Positions 1 through 8,129 of a stretch of DNA of 64,000 nucleotides are shown in pieces. The notes beneath the pieces were generated by a model. The model saw nothing but the letters and a program-made list of their open reading frames with translations, had not been told where the DNA came from and searched no databases. A program made the translations under genes and the position numbers. The stretch comes from Planctomycetota bacterium. Its GTDB lineage: Bacteria; Planctomycetota; Phycisphaerae; Phycisphaerales; SM1A02. Numbering within the stretch: position 1 is the stretch's first letter; each line of letters starts with the position of its first letter. The DNA is taken from NCBI GenBank assembly GCA_009926625.1, contig RFON01000004.1, forward strand, positions 32,334 through 96,333. The letters are read 5' to 3'.

Positions 1-759
1 CCCCTCGCCGAGAACCCCGCCTACGACATCATCGCGCAGGCGCTCAGCGGAATGATGAGCATCACTGGTCACGCGGGCGCTCCTCCGGTCCGCGTGGGTG
101 CATCGATTGGCGATCTCGTGGCGGGGCTGTACCTCGCGCTTGGGATCGTCAGCGCAGTTCACAGGCGAACGGCAACCGGCGAAGGCTGCATGATCGATGT
201 GGCGATGCTCGACTCGCAGGTGGCGTTCCTTGAAGCTGCCATCACCGCGCACACCGCTGCTGGTACTGACCCACAGCAGCGCGGCACGCGACACCCCTCC
301 ATCGCTCCCTTCCAAGCGTTCGAGTGCGCTGACCGCTGGATCGTTCTTGCGGCGGGAAACGACCACCTGTTTCACGAACTCTGCGCTGCGATCGGTCGAC
401 CAGAAGTCGCCGCTGAACAGAGGTTTGCGACGAATGCGAGCCGCCTCGCCAATGTCGAAGCACTCGATGCCCAAATCTCCGCGACACTACGAACCGAGCC
501 AGCCCAGCATTGGATCGCCGCGCTGCACCGCGCCGGCGTTCCGTGCGCGCTGATCCAGACTGTATCAGAAATGATCCGCATGGAGCAGGTCCGCGCACGG
601 AACATGATCATCCCAATCGACGACCCACAGATGCCGGGCGCGAGCGTTCCGAACACGCCGATCAAGATGAGCGGCTTCGATGTTGCGACGACGCGCCGAC
701 GACCACCACGACTCGACGAGCACGGCGATGCGCTCCGCCGCGAGTTCGGTCTTGGTTGA
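1..759 (+). CDS. CaiB/BaiF family CoA-transferase, 5'-truncated by window edge
   Basis: The frame is open from base 1 to the TGA at 757-759, leaving 252 codons, so the gene starts upstream of the window. It matches the C-terminal part of class III (CaiB/BaiF) CoA-transferases, which move CoA between an acyl-CoA and a free acid through an aspartyl-CoA intermediate. Visible family stretches are YDIIAQALSGMMSITG at codons 8-23, GASIGDLVAGLYLA with the likely catalytic Asp at visible residue 38, and GCMIDVAMLDSQVAFLE after it. The acid substrate cannot be told from sequence. The class is cytoplasmic. A weak 6-bp inverted repeat (781-786 with 797-802) follows the stop codon. Confidence 0.9.
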   Translation, partial: PLAENPAYDIIAQALSGMMSITGHAGAPPVRVGASIGDLVAGLYLALGIVSAVHRRTATGEGCMIDVAMLDSQVAFLEAAITAHTAAGTDPQQRGTRHPSIAPFQAFECADRWIVLAAGNDHLFHELCAAIGRPEVAAEQRFATNASRLANVEALDAQISATLRTEPAQHWIAALHRAGVPCALIQTVSEMIRMEQVRARNMIIPIDDPQMPGASVPNTPIKMSGFDVATTRRRPPRLDEHGDALRREFGLG

Positions 760-871
760 ACTTGAACACGGCTCGGCGAGCACTCGCGCGTCATGCCGAG
801 TGATGAAAAATGTTGGCGAACCACTTGCAGAGTTCGTGGCGGAAGTACATTCCCACGCAGGAGGATCGACC

Positions 872-1144
872 ATGGACGGCGACCTGTCTGTTGATTATCT
901 CGGCGACGGCTACTACGCACTCTTCCGTCAAAGCCAAGATCGGCGAATCATTGAGTGCATCGCACCGCGAGTCACCGACATCTTCCGCACGGTGGCGCGC
1001 CGCTTCGGCAACGACCACCCTGTGGAAATGTCGTACGCGGCGCACCTCATCTTCAAGCTCGAAGCGGGGATCGACATCTGTGTCGATCTGAGCGAGCCCT
1101 TCGAAGCGGACGTCGATATCGACGACACGCCTTCGAGTACTTGA
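872..1144 (+). CDS. Small hypothetical protein, 90 aa
   Basis: I do not recognise a family. The start at 872 is chosen because a strong Shine-Dalgarno AGGAGG (859-864) lies seven bases upstream of the ATG. An in-frame ATG at 803 would add 23 residues but has no such site. The product is soluble-looking and acidic at its C terminus, with no signal peptide or membrane segment, and has a conserved-looking core YLGDGYYALFRQSQDRR followed by a probable helix. It lies between the CoA-transferase (same strand, 112 bp upstream) and the convergent Bax-inhibitor gene. It could be a small regulator or structural protein; no function can be assigned. Confidence 0.6.
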   Translation: MDGDLSVDYLGDGYYALFRQSQDRRIIECIAPRVTDIFRTVARRFGNDHPVEMSYAAHLIFKLEAGIDICVDLSEPFEADVDIDDTPSST

Positions 1145-1206
1145 AGGTTCTGGGCGAAACGCGGGGGGCAAGTCGCGGCGACTGGCGGCAAAAACCGCTC
1201 GGGGTG

Positions 1207-2013
1207 TTACTTCCGGCTGCCGAACATCTGCGCGAGGCGGAAGACCAGTTTCAGCGCCTCGAGGTAGACCCAGGCAAGGGTCACAACGAGCCCAAACGCG
1301 AGATACCACTCCATCGATGCGGGTGCGCCTGCGGCCACCGCATCTTGAATCTGTCGAAAGTCCACGACCATCCACAGCGCTGCCACGATGAGGACCAGCG
1401 CGTTGATGCCAAGCCCAATCAGCGCTGCGTTCCCGCCCGACTGAGCGCCTTGCAGTGAGAACCACGACATGTCGACGCCGAACAGCCCCATGATCATCGC
1501 GATCAGGAAGGTGAAGAAGATGCCAAGCGTGGCAACGGACAGGACCGCCGTGAAGGTCTGTCCACCCTTGAGGATGCCGAAGCGGAAGAGGGTGAGCATC
1601 GCGACCATCAGTCCGACCACGATCAGGAATGCCTGCAGCGCGATGCCCCCCGGCACTTGGATGCCCTGCCGCTCGAGCACATCCTGCAGGATCATCCCGA
1701 GCGCGCCGAGCACATAGCCCTGCGCGACCGAGTAGAGCGCAGCGATGGCAGCCGCAACGCGCGGTGAACTCCGCACGAGGAAGATCGACGCAATCGACAC
1801 GAGCATCGACACGATGAACGCCACCATGAGCGACGCGGGGTAGGCCTTCGTCACTGGAATCGAGACCGCGCCCGACACCACCGCGAGCAAGATCAGTCCC
1901 GTGGTCTTGTTGATCACGCCGGTCACGGTGCATGTGCCGCTGCCTGCGCTCTGCTCTGCGGCGGATCGCACGGCGCTGTCAGCAAGAATGGGGTTGGATG
2001 AGACAAGTGACAT
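1207..2013 (-). CDS. Bax inhibitor-1/YccA family membrane protein
   Basis: A 268-residue protein with about seven hydrophobic segments after a roughly 30-residue polar N terminus. It fits the bacterial BaxI_1-type branch of the Bax inhibitor-1 superfamily: NKTTGLILLAVVSGAVS at the first membrane helix and a final FRLAQMFGSRK tail. Family members sit in the inner membrane and have been linked to calcium or proton leak and to stress tolerance; the role here is not shown by sequence. It is the last gene of a six-gene minus-strand operon, starting three bases after the PilZ gene stop, so it is almost certainly cotranscribed with it. Confidence 0.88.
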   Translation of the reverse strand: MSLVSSNPILADSAVRSAAEQSAGSGTCTVTGVINKTTGLILLAVVSGAVSIPVTKAYPASLMVAFIVSMLVSIASIFLVRSSPRVAAAIAALYSVAQGYVLGALGMILQDVLERQGIQVPGGIALQAFLIVVGLMVAMLTLFRFGILKGGQTFTAVLSVATLGIFFTFLIAMIMGLFGVDMSWFSLQGAQSGGNAALIGLGINALVLIVAALWMVVDFRQIQDAVAAGAPASMEWYLAFGLVVTLAWVYLEALKLVFRLAQMFGSRK

Positions 2014-2016
2014 GGT

Positions 2017-2916
2017 TCAGGGCTCCGAAGCAGGCGCCACGGAAGCTTGTGCGCTTCGCATGGCATGTGCGACTTGATCTGCCACCGCCTGCTGGTGCGG
2101 CAGATGAAAAGTGAAGTCGAATGATAGTCCTGCGTAGGTGCGCTGCGAGCTGTCGAGGTGCGTGTGGACGAGCTTGGCGGTCGCGCAGATCGGCAGAGGC
2201 AGGTGAGCGCCGAGCGATATCTGCAGCCAGAAAACGCGGTGGCGCCCGAGCGCAGCAGCATCTGCCGACTCGACGCGAAGTCCAGCTCCACCGCCACCGA
2301 TGTTCACGAGGAGCGCCGGAAACTCCGGCCCCACCTGCGGCATCGGCATGGCCGTGGCTGCGGTCGATGCCGCGACCGCCGCGCTCCCAACCGCTCCATC
2401 GCCGCGATGGAGCGCACTCCACGCCGCATCGCTCGCCTCCTCCGCCGCCACAACACTGCGCGGATCGAGCAGTGGCCACACGCGAACGAGCGGAAGGTTC
2501 AAGCCGCCTGCCTCGAAGCGAGCGAATCGGCGCATGCAGCGCTCGACATCGTCTGGCAGCCGCAGCCGAAGTGCGGAAACGCGCGCACCTGGCACCGCGC
2601 AATCATCGATCTTCTCGGTCTTGAACTGCCACCTGTTCTGTCCGACCGTGATCGCGCCATGCAGTCGTACGCCATTGCCGATTGGAATGTGCTTGCCGAG
2701 CATCGTGGGTGCCTCAACCACCACCGACTCCTCCTCGAGCGACACGATCTTCAGGCGCCACACCAGGTCGCCGCCAGGGATGGCATCGACCCTATCGATC
2801 GCAGGTGCATCCGTCGCACTCGGTGGGGCAACGGCAATCTCCAGCGTTCCTCCACGCTCGAAGATCTGCTGCATGCTGCGCTTCCACTGCGCGGTTCTTG
2901 ATCGGGATGCTGGCAT
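2017..2916 (-). CDS. PilZ-domain protein (probable c-di-GMP receptor)
   Basis: A 299-residue cytoplasmic protein. The N-terminal half resembles the YcgR-type beta-barrel companion domain (residues about 55-120). A PilZ domain follows: an arginine-rich RCMRRFARF (126-134) occupies the RxxxR position and NIGGGGAGL (205-213) matches the (D/N)xSxxG position with Gly in place of Ser. In the family these two motifs bind cyclic di-GMP. About 60 residues of Ala/Gly-rich sequence separate the motifs, an insertion compared with canonical domains. The ATG at 2916 is preferred because longer in-frame starts would run into the transglutaminase gene, whose stop is 25 bases upstream. It sits between that gene and the Bax-inhibitor gene. 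Confidence 0.78.
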   Translation of the reverse strand: MPASRSRTAQWKRSMQQIFERGGTLEIAVAPPSATDAPAIDRVDAIPGGDLVWRLKIVSLEEESVVVEAPTMLGKHIPIGNGVRLHGAITVGQNRWQFKTEKIDDCAVPGARVSALRLRLPDDVERCMRRFARFEAGGLNLPLVRVWPLLDPRSVVAAEEASDAAWSALHRGDGAVGSAAVAASTAATAMPMPQVGPEFPALLVNIGGGGAGLRVESADAAALGRHRVFWLQISLGAHLPLPICATAKLVHTHLDSSQRTYAGLSFDFTFHLPHQQAVADQVAHAMRSAQASVAPASEP

Positions 2917-2941
2917 CCACGCGATGGTAATGAACCGCGCA

Positions 2942-5227
2942 TCACCGCTGCCCAAGCCGTGCAGCCGATGGTGTGAACGCATCAGCGCGTGCAAGAGCCG
3001 CGCGCAGCCGTTCCACCAGTGCTGCATCCTGCAATCGGCGGACCGCATCGGGTCGTCGCCCTGCGAAGCGGATGACGTAGTAGCGGTCGATGATCGCGTG
3101 CATGGCTTCGGCCGCGGCCGGGCGCTTGGACCGCAGGCTCTCGGCGAATGCCCGCGGCGACTGCCACGCCGGTCGCGCACAGCCGAATGCAGCGAGCAGC
3201 GCGAGCGAATCGGCGTAGAACGCGCCGTCGCGCAGCGCGACGCGCGCACGCATGCGTCCCGTGCGCGAGAGGCCGAGCAGCCGTCGGCGGCGTTGCACGC
3301 GGCGCCAGAGCAGCAGCGCGGCCGTGGAGGAAAATGCGATCCCGACCAGCACTGCAGCAATCCACACGACGCCGGCTTGCTGGATGCCCGTGCGCTCAGC
3401 AAGGGACTCGGCCATGGCACCTGGCCATGCGCGCGCCTGCCGAATGGCGCGAGCGATCCACTCGTTGAACCCGCGGACAAACTCCTCTTGCGCAAGTGAG
3501 TCGAAGCGCTCGATCCGCTCTCGCCATGCATCCTCGAGAGGACCGAGCAGGAATCGCAACACCTGCCCCCAGACACTCCGCTCCGAGGCAAGCGATGTGT
3601 CATCAGCCATCGGCGTTGGATCAAGCACGGTCCACTGCACGCTGCCACTGCGAATCTCCACCCAGGCGTGCGCGTCCGCTTCACGCACGGAGTAGCGTCG
3701 ATCACCAGCATCGTACTCATGCACGATGAAGCCCGTCACGATCCGCGCATCGACCCCCACCGACTGACAGAGCGCACAGAGCGCGCTCGCGAAGTACTCG
3801 CAGTGCCCGAAGCGGTACTCGCGCAGGAAGAGGTCGATCGGATCGCGCCCTTCACCCACGACGAACCCACGCAGGTCGAGGCTGTAGGTGAATTGCTCCG
3901 ATCGGAGGCGCTCCTCGAAGGCTCGCCCGATCCGGATGTTCCGCGCCCACCGTTCATCGCTCTCGCCTGCTGCGGCAACACCAGCGAGTCCACCTTCCTC
4001 CATCCACTGCAGAGCCGTGTCGCGGACCGCGTCCACGGGGAACGACGGCGGCGGCGGCAGCCGCTGCGGATTCCCTTGCAGCGAGTTCAGCGCAGCCTCC
4101 GCGGGAAAGGGCTGCACGCGCGTTTCGTAGCCGCGCACCACGCCTGCCGTCTCGATGTCGACGAGTTGGAGCGAGCAGGTCAGCGGCGAGTACGCAAACA
4201 CCTGCGGATTCAAGCCTCGAATCGAGATCGTGATCCATGGCGTGAACAAGATGTCCGTGTAGAGACCTCGGTAGTGGACTCGCAGTGTGTGCGTGTTGAT
4301 GCGCTCATCGATCGGCGACAGTGCGAGCGGAGATCGGTCGGCGCCGTCATTGATGATGAAGCGCTGGCTCGGGCCGATGCGCGCGAACCAACGGCATTCC
4401 ACTGGGTCGTAGCGATCGAGCACCTGCCCGCGCAGTCGCAGCGTCTCCGCAACTGGAGGTGGCTTCCCATCTGGCCCGAGCCACTCCACCGACAGCAGTT
4501 CGCGGTCGCCCGGCTCGATCCACTGCGGAGAACGCAGCGACATGTCAGACGGGAATCCCAAGCGCGATCCGCGCCCCGTGCCGAAGAGCGGTCCGCCCGG
4601 ATTCGGATTGCGCGGGAGGATCACGAAGATCACTGCACTCGTCAGCAGCGTCAGGATGAGCGAAGCGATGATCACGCGGCGAAGGTCGCGCTCCGATTGC
4701 GGTCGTCCGCGCAGTGGTTGACGGCGCGATGCAGGCGCAGGGCCTGCCAGATCGCGCGGCGTCAGCAATCGAAATCGGATGACACAGTCGACCGCGAGCG
4801 CGGTGCCGGCAATGATCAGCATGCCGACCGCGAGGTCGATGCTGTGCAGCCCGGCCGCCACGAGAAGAACGCCCGACAGCAGGACGACCTGTCGTTCATC
4901 GCTGATCGACCGCCGCGCCCAGAGTCGCACCAGCATGCCGAAGAAGACACCAAGTCCGATCCAGCGCGGGATCCGTGCGGGATCGAGTCGGGGCCAAACT
5001 TGGCTGATCACCACCGCCGCCACGACGGACACCAGCACCAGCACCGCAGTGGGATGAAGCATGCGACGCGTGCACTGGGATGTCACCATCCAACTCGCGG
5101 CCGCAACCACGATGGCAACGAGACCGAGCGCGAGGCTGCGCTGGCTCAACGCGAACGCCACCAGAGACACCACGGCCAACCACATCGCATGTCGGCGGCA
5201 GGTGATCACATCACGCACATCGCTCAT
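2942..5227 (-). CDS. TgpA-like transmembrane transglutaminase
   Basis: A 761-residue protein of the DUF3488/transglutaminase-core type. Residues 1-210 hold about six membrane helices. A periplasmic region follows with the transglutaminase-like core. The catalytic triad is visible as Cys476 in RFGHCEYFASAL, His520 in EADAHAWVEI and Asp536 in VLDPTP. Another membrane helix lies near residues 620-640, and a C-terminal helical DUF4129-like part follows. Relatives such as Pseudomonas TgpA are membrane transglutaminase-like enzymes of unclear substrate. The ATG overlaps the DUF58 gene stop by four bases (ATGA), so the two are translationally coupled, as usual for this pair. Confidence 0.9.
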   Translation of the reverse strand: MSDVRDVITCRRHAMWLAVVSLVAFALSQRSLALGLVAIVVAAASWMVTSQCTRRMLHPTAVLVLVSVVAAVVISQVWPRLDPARIPRWIGLGVFFGMLVRLWARRSISDERQVVLLSGVLLVAAGLHSIDLAVGMLIIAGTALAVDCVIRFRLLTPRDLAGPAPASRRQPLRGRPQSERDLRRVIIASLILTLLTSAVIFVILPRNPNPGGPLFGTGRGSRLGFPSDMSLRSPQWIEPGDRELLSVEWLGPDGKPPPVAETLRLRGQVLDRYDPVECRWFARIGPSQRFIINDGADRSPLALSPIDERINTHTLRVHYRGLYTDILFTPWITISIRGLNPQVFAYSPLTCSLQLVDIETAGVVRGYETRVQPFPAEAALNSLQGNPQRLPPPPSFPVDAVRDTALQWMEEGGLAGVAAAGESDERWARNIRIGRAFEERLRSEQFTYSLDLRGFVVGEGRDPIDLFLREYRFGHCEYFASALCALCQSVGVDARIVTGFIVHEYDAGDRRYSVREADAHAWVEIRSGSVQWTVLDPTPMADDTSLASERSVWGQVLRFLLGPLEDAWRERIERFDSLAQEEFVRGFNEWIARAIRQARAWPGAMAESLAERTGIQQAGVVWIAAVLVGIAFSSTAALLLWRRVQRRRRLLGLSRTGRMRARVALRDGAFYADSLALLAAFGCARPAWQSPRAFAESLRSKRPAAAEAMHAIIDRYYVIRFAGRRPDAVRRLQDAALVERLRAALARADAFTPSAARLGQR

Positions 5228-6237
5228 GGGAATCTCCCCGGCACGATCCGCAGGGTGATCGCGCCATCACGCTCCGCGCTGCGCTGCAACACAGCATGTC
5301 GCGGCGTGATCAAGTCGATCGCAGCCAGCGCATCGAGCTGCGCCCCGAGCCCCAACACGACCGCTCGCTCCGACTGCTCCGCCCCGAGCCCCTCGATCGC
5401 CAACTGCGCAACCCAGCCATCGGCAATCGCGCGCGCGAGCACGCTCACCGTCCACTCAATCGCACTTTCCTCCGCGTCCTCCGTGGCGGTGCCTTCCGTG
5501 CGGCTCAAGTCGAGTCGCACGCACAGCACAGTGCACGCGGGCACCGACCGCTCGATCACGACAGGCTCCATCAGCGCGGCGCTTCGCCGCCACGCAACCT
5601 GCCGCACGGAGTCGCCGCTGCGGTACTCGCGGAGACCCACGAACTCCTCGTGCCCGCCCGTGCGCTGCTTCGACGCATGCGCGCCAGGTGCCGCCCCCAC
5701 AAGCGCACGGAGTACCACCGGATCGACCACATGCTGCCTCGGGTGCACCAGCACATCGCAGGGGTCGTTCCACTCCACGGACTTCAGGATGAGTCCAAAC
5801 GGGAAGCCGCTGACACATCGAAACCGCTGCAGTCGCAGGACGCCGCGCCGCGCGGGGGTGATGGTGGAACGCACCTGTGCGTGACCGCCGCTCGGACAGT
5901 GCGCCAGGCGCGTCGGCGACTGCACCGCATCGCTCATTTCGGCGACCTCGACATCGAAGATCGGCCAGATGCGCGACACGCTCGACACCTCGTAGCACAA
6001 CTCGAATGGCTCGCCGACACGGGCAACCCGCGGCGCGCGCCGACGCGCGCGCAGCGCCATCATCATGCCGCCCGAGACAATCCCAGACACCACGATCCAC
6101 GCCAGCATCGAGGCGAACACCCACACCAGCATGTTCTCCGTGCGCTGCGCGCTCGCGGCACCGATGAGCAGCGCGAGCGCGGCAAACACCAAGCCCGGCC
6201 AACGAATGTGATAGCGGCGACGCGGGCTCACATGCAC
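5224..6237 (-). CDS. DUF58 domain-containing membrane protein
   Basis: About 337 residues: two closely spaced membrane helices (GLVFAALALLIGAAS and a second one 15 residues on), then a beta-rich segment, then the DUF58 domain with its signature GLREYRSGDSVRQVAW. DUF58 proteins are usually encoded with MoxR ATPases and membrane transglutaminases and may serve as membrane-bound partners of these; the exact function is unknown. Start codons are GTG at 6237 or 6231; the latter overlaps the stop of the DUF2007 gene. An upstream in-frame TTG would lie inside that gene and is less likely. The stop overlaps the transglutaminase start by four bases. Confidence 0.86.
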   Translation of the reverse strand: MHVSPRRRYHIRWPGLVFAALALLIGAASAQRTENMLVWVFASMLAWIVVSGIVSGGMMMALRARRRAPRVARVGEPFELCYEVSSVSRIWPIFDVEVAEMSDAVQSPTRLAHCPSGGHAQVRSTITPARRGVLRLQRFRCVSGFPFGLILKSVEWNDPCDVLVHPRQHVVDPVVLRALVGAAPGAHASKQRTGGHEEFVGLREYRSGDSVRQVAWRRSAALMEPVVIERSVPACTVLCVRLDLSRTEGTATEDAEESAIEWTVSVLARAIADGWVAQLAIEGLGAEQSERAVVLGLGAQLDALAAIDLITPRHAVLQRSAERDGAITLRIVPGRFP

Positions 6238-6659
6238 TGCCCGAGCATCGCAAGCGCACCCAGCACCAGCGCGACAATCGCCAGAAGTCGACCCGTTTCC
6301 GCGAGCCAACGACCGCTCGTGGTGAACACCCCGCGCGTGCCGAGTTGCCGCGCGGCATCATCTTCCTCGCCCACATCGACGCTGTCCCAGTCCACGCTGT
6401 CCGCGAGGTACTTGTTCGCGCGCAGCAGTCCCTTCGCACGGTCGAGTTCACCCGCACGCACCTGCACTGGCACGCCGCCGAGCAGTCGACTTCCAGACCC
6501 CGTCAAGCCGAATGCGCCGACAGCCGCACCGAATACCGCCGCATCCACACCGCCATCGCGCAGCACTGCCGCGATCGTTTGCGCCTCGAAATCGCTCGTG
6601 GCGACATGCACGGTCACCAGCGCGGTCGGATCCGCCGTTGCGAATGACTCATCCTGCAT
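6228..6659 (-). CDS. DUF2007-type small protein with C-terminal membrane anchor
   Basis: About 143 residues. The N-terminal 70 residues fit the DUF2007 (putative signal-transducing) fold: VTVHVATSDFEAQTIAAVL, then GVPVQVRAGELDRAKGLL, a pattern shared with PII-like small domains. An acidic linker follows and then a single C-terminal membrane helix (LLAIVALVLGALAML), so the domain probably faces the cytoplasm. The ATG at 6659 overlaps the stop of the upstream gene by 11 bases; an ATG at 6671 is an alternative four codons longer. Tight overlaps on both sides place it in the DUF2314-DUF58-transglutaminase operon. Confidence 0.75.
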   Translation of the reverse strand: MQDESFATADPTALVTVHVATSDFEAQTIAAVLRDGGVDAAVFGAAVGAFGLTGSGSRLLGGVPVQVRAGELDRAKGLLRANKYLADSVDWDSVDVGEEDDAARQLGTRGVFTTSGRWLAETGRLLAIVALVLGALAMLGQCM

Positions 6660-8082
6660 TGCCAGTGCCATCCTGCGGCTCGTTACCAGATTCGGGCTCC
6701 TCCCCCTCGGGCCAGTCGTTCTCGCCGATGGGCATTGCGCGGATTCGGTCCACGGCCTTCAACAACTGCTCGGAAGCCTCGGGGTCGAACATGAAGCCCA
6801 CGATCTGCACGCGCCAGTCCGCCACCGACTGCCGCGTGACGGTCAGCAGATCGCCCGGCTTCAGGTCGGGGCGCGTTGCCGGCTGCTCGAGCACCTTCAC
6901 CCGCACCTGATCGTGATCGATCGCCTGCACCGCCATCCAGGAGTGCTCGACGCGTCCGCTGTCGCCGCCATCGAGCGGTGCCTGCACGACGAACGCCTTG
7001 CGCGCGAGCGCCAACCACTGCGGCTTGCCCGATCGGACCAGGTTGGTGAACGCCATCGCGAACGAGGGCCATGTCGCCTGCGCGCGGCGCTCGGCGTTCT
7101 GCAGCCAACGCTGGTTCATGTACACGATCGCCCGATCGGAAGCGATGCGGTCGACGACATCGCGCGGCCAGGACCACACCTTCGTGTACTGCCCGACCGG
7201 CGCTTCCCCGCAGATCACTGCCCGCTCGACGCTGAATTCCTCGCAGCCCTGTTGGCGGACCTTTGCGCGCCAGGCGGCGGAGCCCGCGGTGTTGGGCTCG
7301 ATGGAAGACTGCACTTCCTCCACGCGCTGCAGTGAAACGGTCAGCCCATCGCCGATCGTGATGCATCCACCAGGCTGCGGCAGGTCGCCTCCGAGCAGCG
7401 TCCCCGCGAGCGTGAAGATGATCACCGACGCCTGATCCGCGAGGTCAACGGGCACTTCATCCATCTCCAACTCGGGCAGCCCGCAGCGCGCGAGTCCCTG
7501 CGTGCCCAGCATCACGCATGACTCGTCGCCGCCCGGCAGCGAACCGTAGCGAGCCAGTTTCCACAGCGGCCTGTCGGTCGGCGTGGCGGCCTCGGTGATG
7601 AACTCGTGTTCAAGTTGCTCGCGCGAACTCACCTCGCCAGTGACGACATCGAGCACGGCAATGATGTCGGGCAGCGAGCCGCCGAGCAGCCCCATCACCA
7701 TGAAGTACTCCTCTGCCGCATCTTCCGTGGCGAGGATCAACTGCAATCGGATGACCCACGGCGCTTCCACGCCGTCTTCGCTGACCTGTTCCTGATCGCG
7801 CGCGGACAGCTCGCTTGCGCGTTCACACCACACCACCATCCCCGACTCGATCCCGGGAACCTGCAGCCGAATGGCCCACAACTCTCCGCGGCTCTCTTCC
7901 GACTCCACCGCATCGTGCTCGACGCTGTCTCCCACCCAAGCCTCGACCGCCGCGATGAACTCTGCGCGCGTGCACGCCTCGTCGTGCGGCCAGAATGCCA
8001 CGAAGCCGCTCTCCTGCGGCTCGAGATTCCACTCGCGCCGCGATGCGCGCCCCCCGCGCTGATTCGGCCGATCATCGTCCAT
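6649..8082 (-). CDS. Large cytosolic protein with C-terminal DUF2314-like domain
   Basis: A 477-residue protein without signal or membrane segments, probably cytoplasmic. Its last 100 residues look like DUF2314: an EHSWMAV-like strand, then LEQPATRPDLKPGD, then ADWRVQIVGFMFD. The first 370 residues may be the DUF4026-type region that often precedes DUF2314, but I recognise this only loosely. Biochemical function is unknown. It is the first gene of the six-gene minus-strand operon. A -10-like TAGCGT (8090-8095) lies seven bases before the ATG, supporting this start and an almost leaderless message. Confidence 0.72.
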   Translation of the reverse strand: MDDDRPNQRGGRASRREWNLEPQESGFVAFWPHDEACTRAEFIAAVEAWVGDSVEHDAVESEESRGELWAIRLQVPGIESGMVVWCERASELSARDQEQVSEDGVEAPWVIRLQLILATEDAAEEYFMVMGLLGGSLPDIIAVLDVVTGEVSSREQLEHEFITEAATPTDRPLWKLARYGSLPGGDESCVMLGTQGLARCGLPELEMDEVPVDLADQASVIIFTLAGTLLGGDLPQPGGCITIGDGLTVSLQRVEEVQSSIEPNTAGSAAWRAKVRQQGCEEFSVERAVICGEAPVGQYTKVWSWPRDVVDRIASDRAIVYMNQRWLQNAERRAQATWPSFAMAFTNLVRSGKPQWLALARKAFVVQAPLDGGDSGRVEHSWMAVQAIDHDQVRVKVLEQPATRPDLKPGDLLTVTRQSVADWRVQIVGFMFDPEASEQLLKAVDRIRAMPIGENDWPEGEEPESGNEPQDGTGNAG

Positions 8083-8089
8083 CCCCCCT

Positions 8090-8095
8090 ACGCTA
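8090..8095 (-). promoter_or_regulatory. -10-like hexamer for the DUF2314-DUF58-PilZ operon
   Basis: On the minus strand the hexamer reads TAGCGT and ends seven bases before the ATG at 8082. If it acts as a sigma-70 -10 element, transcription starts about one base before the ATG. No clear -35 is seen. Confidence 0.4.
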
Positions 8096-8129
8096 GCCGT
8101 TTCCCCCGCGCACTTCCCAACGCGACCGA

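Noticed and set aside
1145..1206. Possible terminator between convergent genes (GCGG-CAAAAA-CCGC)
   Set aside because: Only a 4-bp stem, too weak to call.
3668..7335. Long plus-strand open frames (738 and 679 codons) opposite the transglutaminase, DUF58 and DUF2314 genes
   Set aside because: Their translations are Arg/His-rich and without domains, while the minus strand has clear families with catalytic residues. They are GC-driven shadows.
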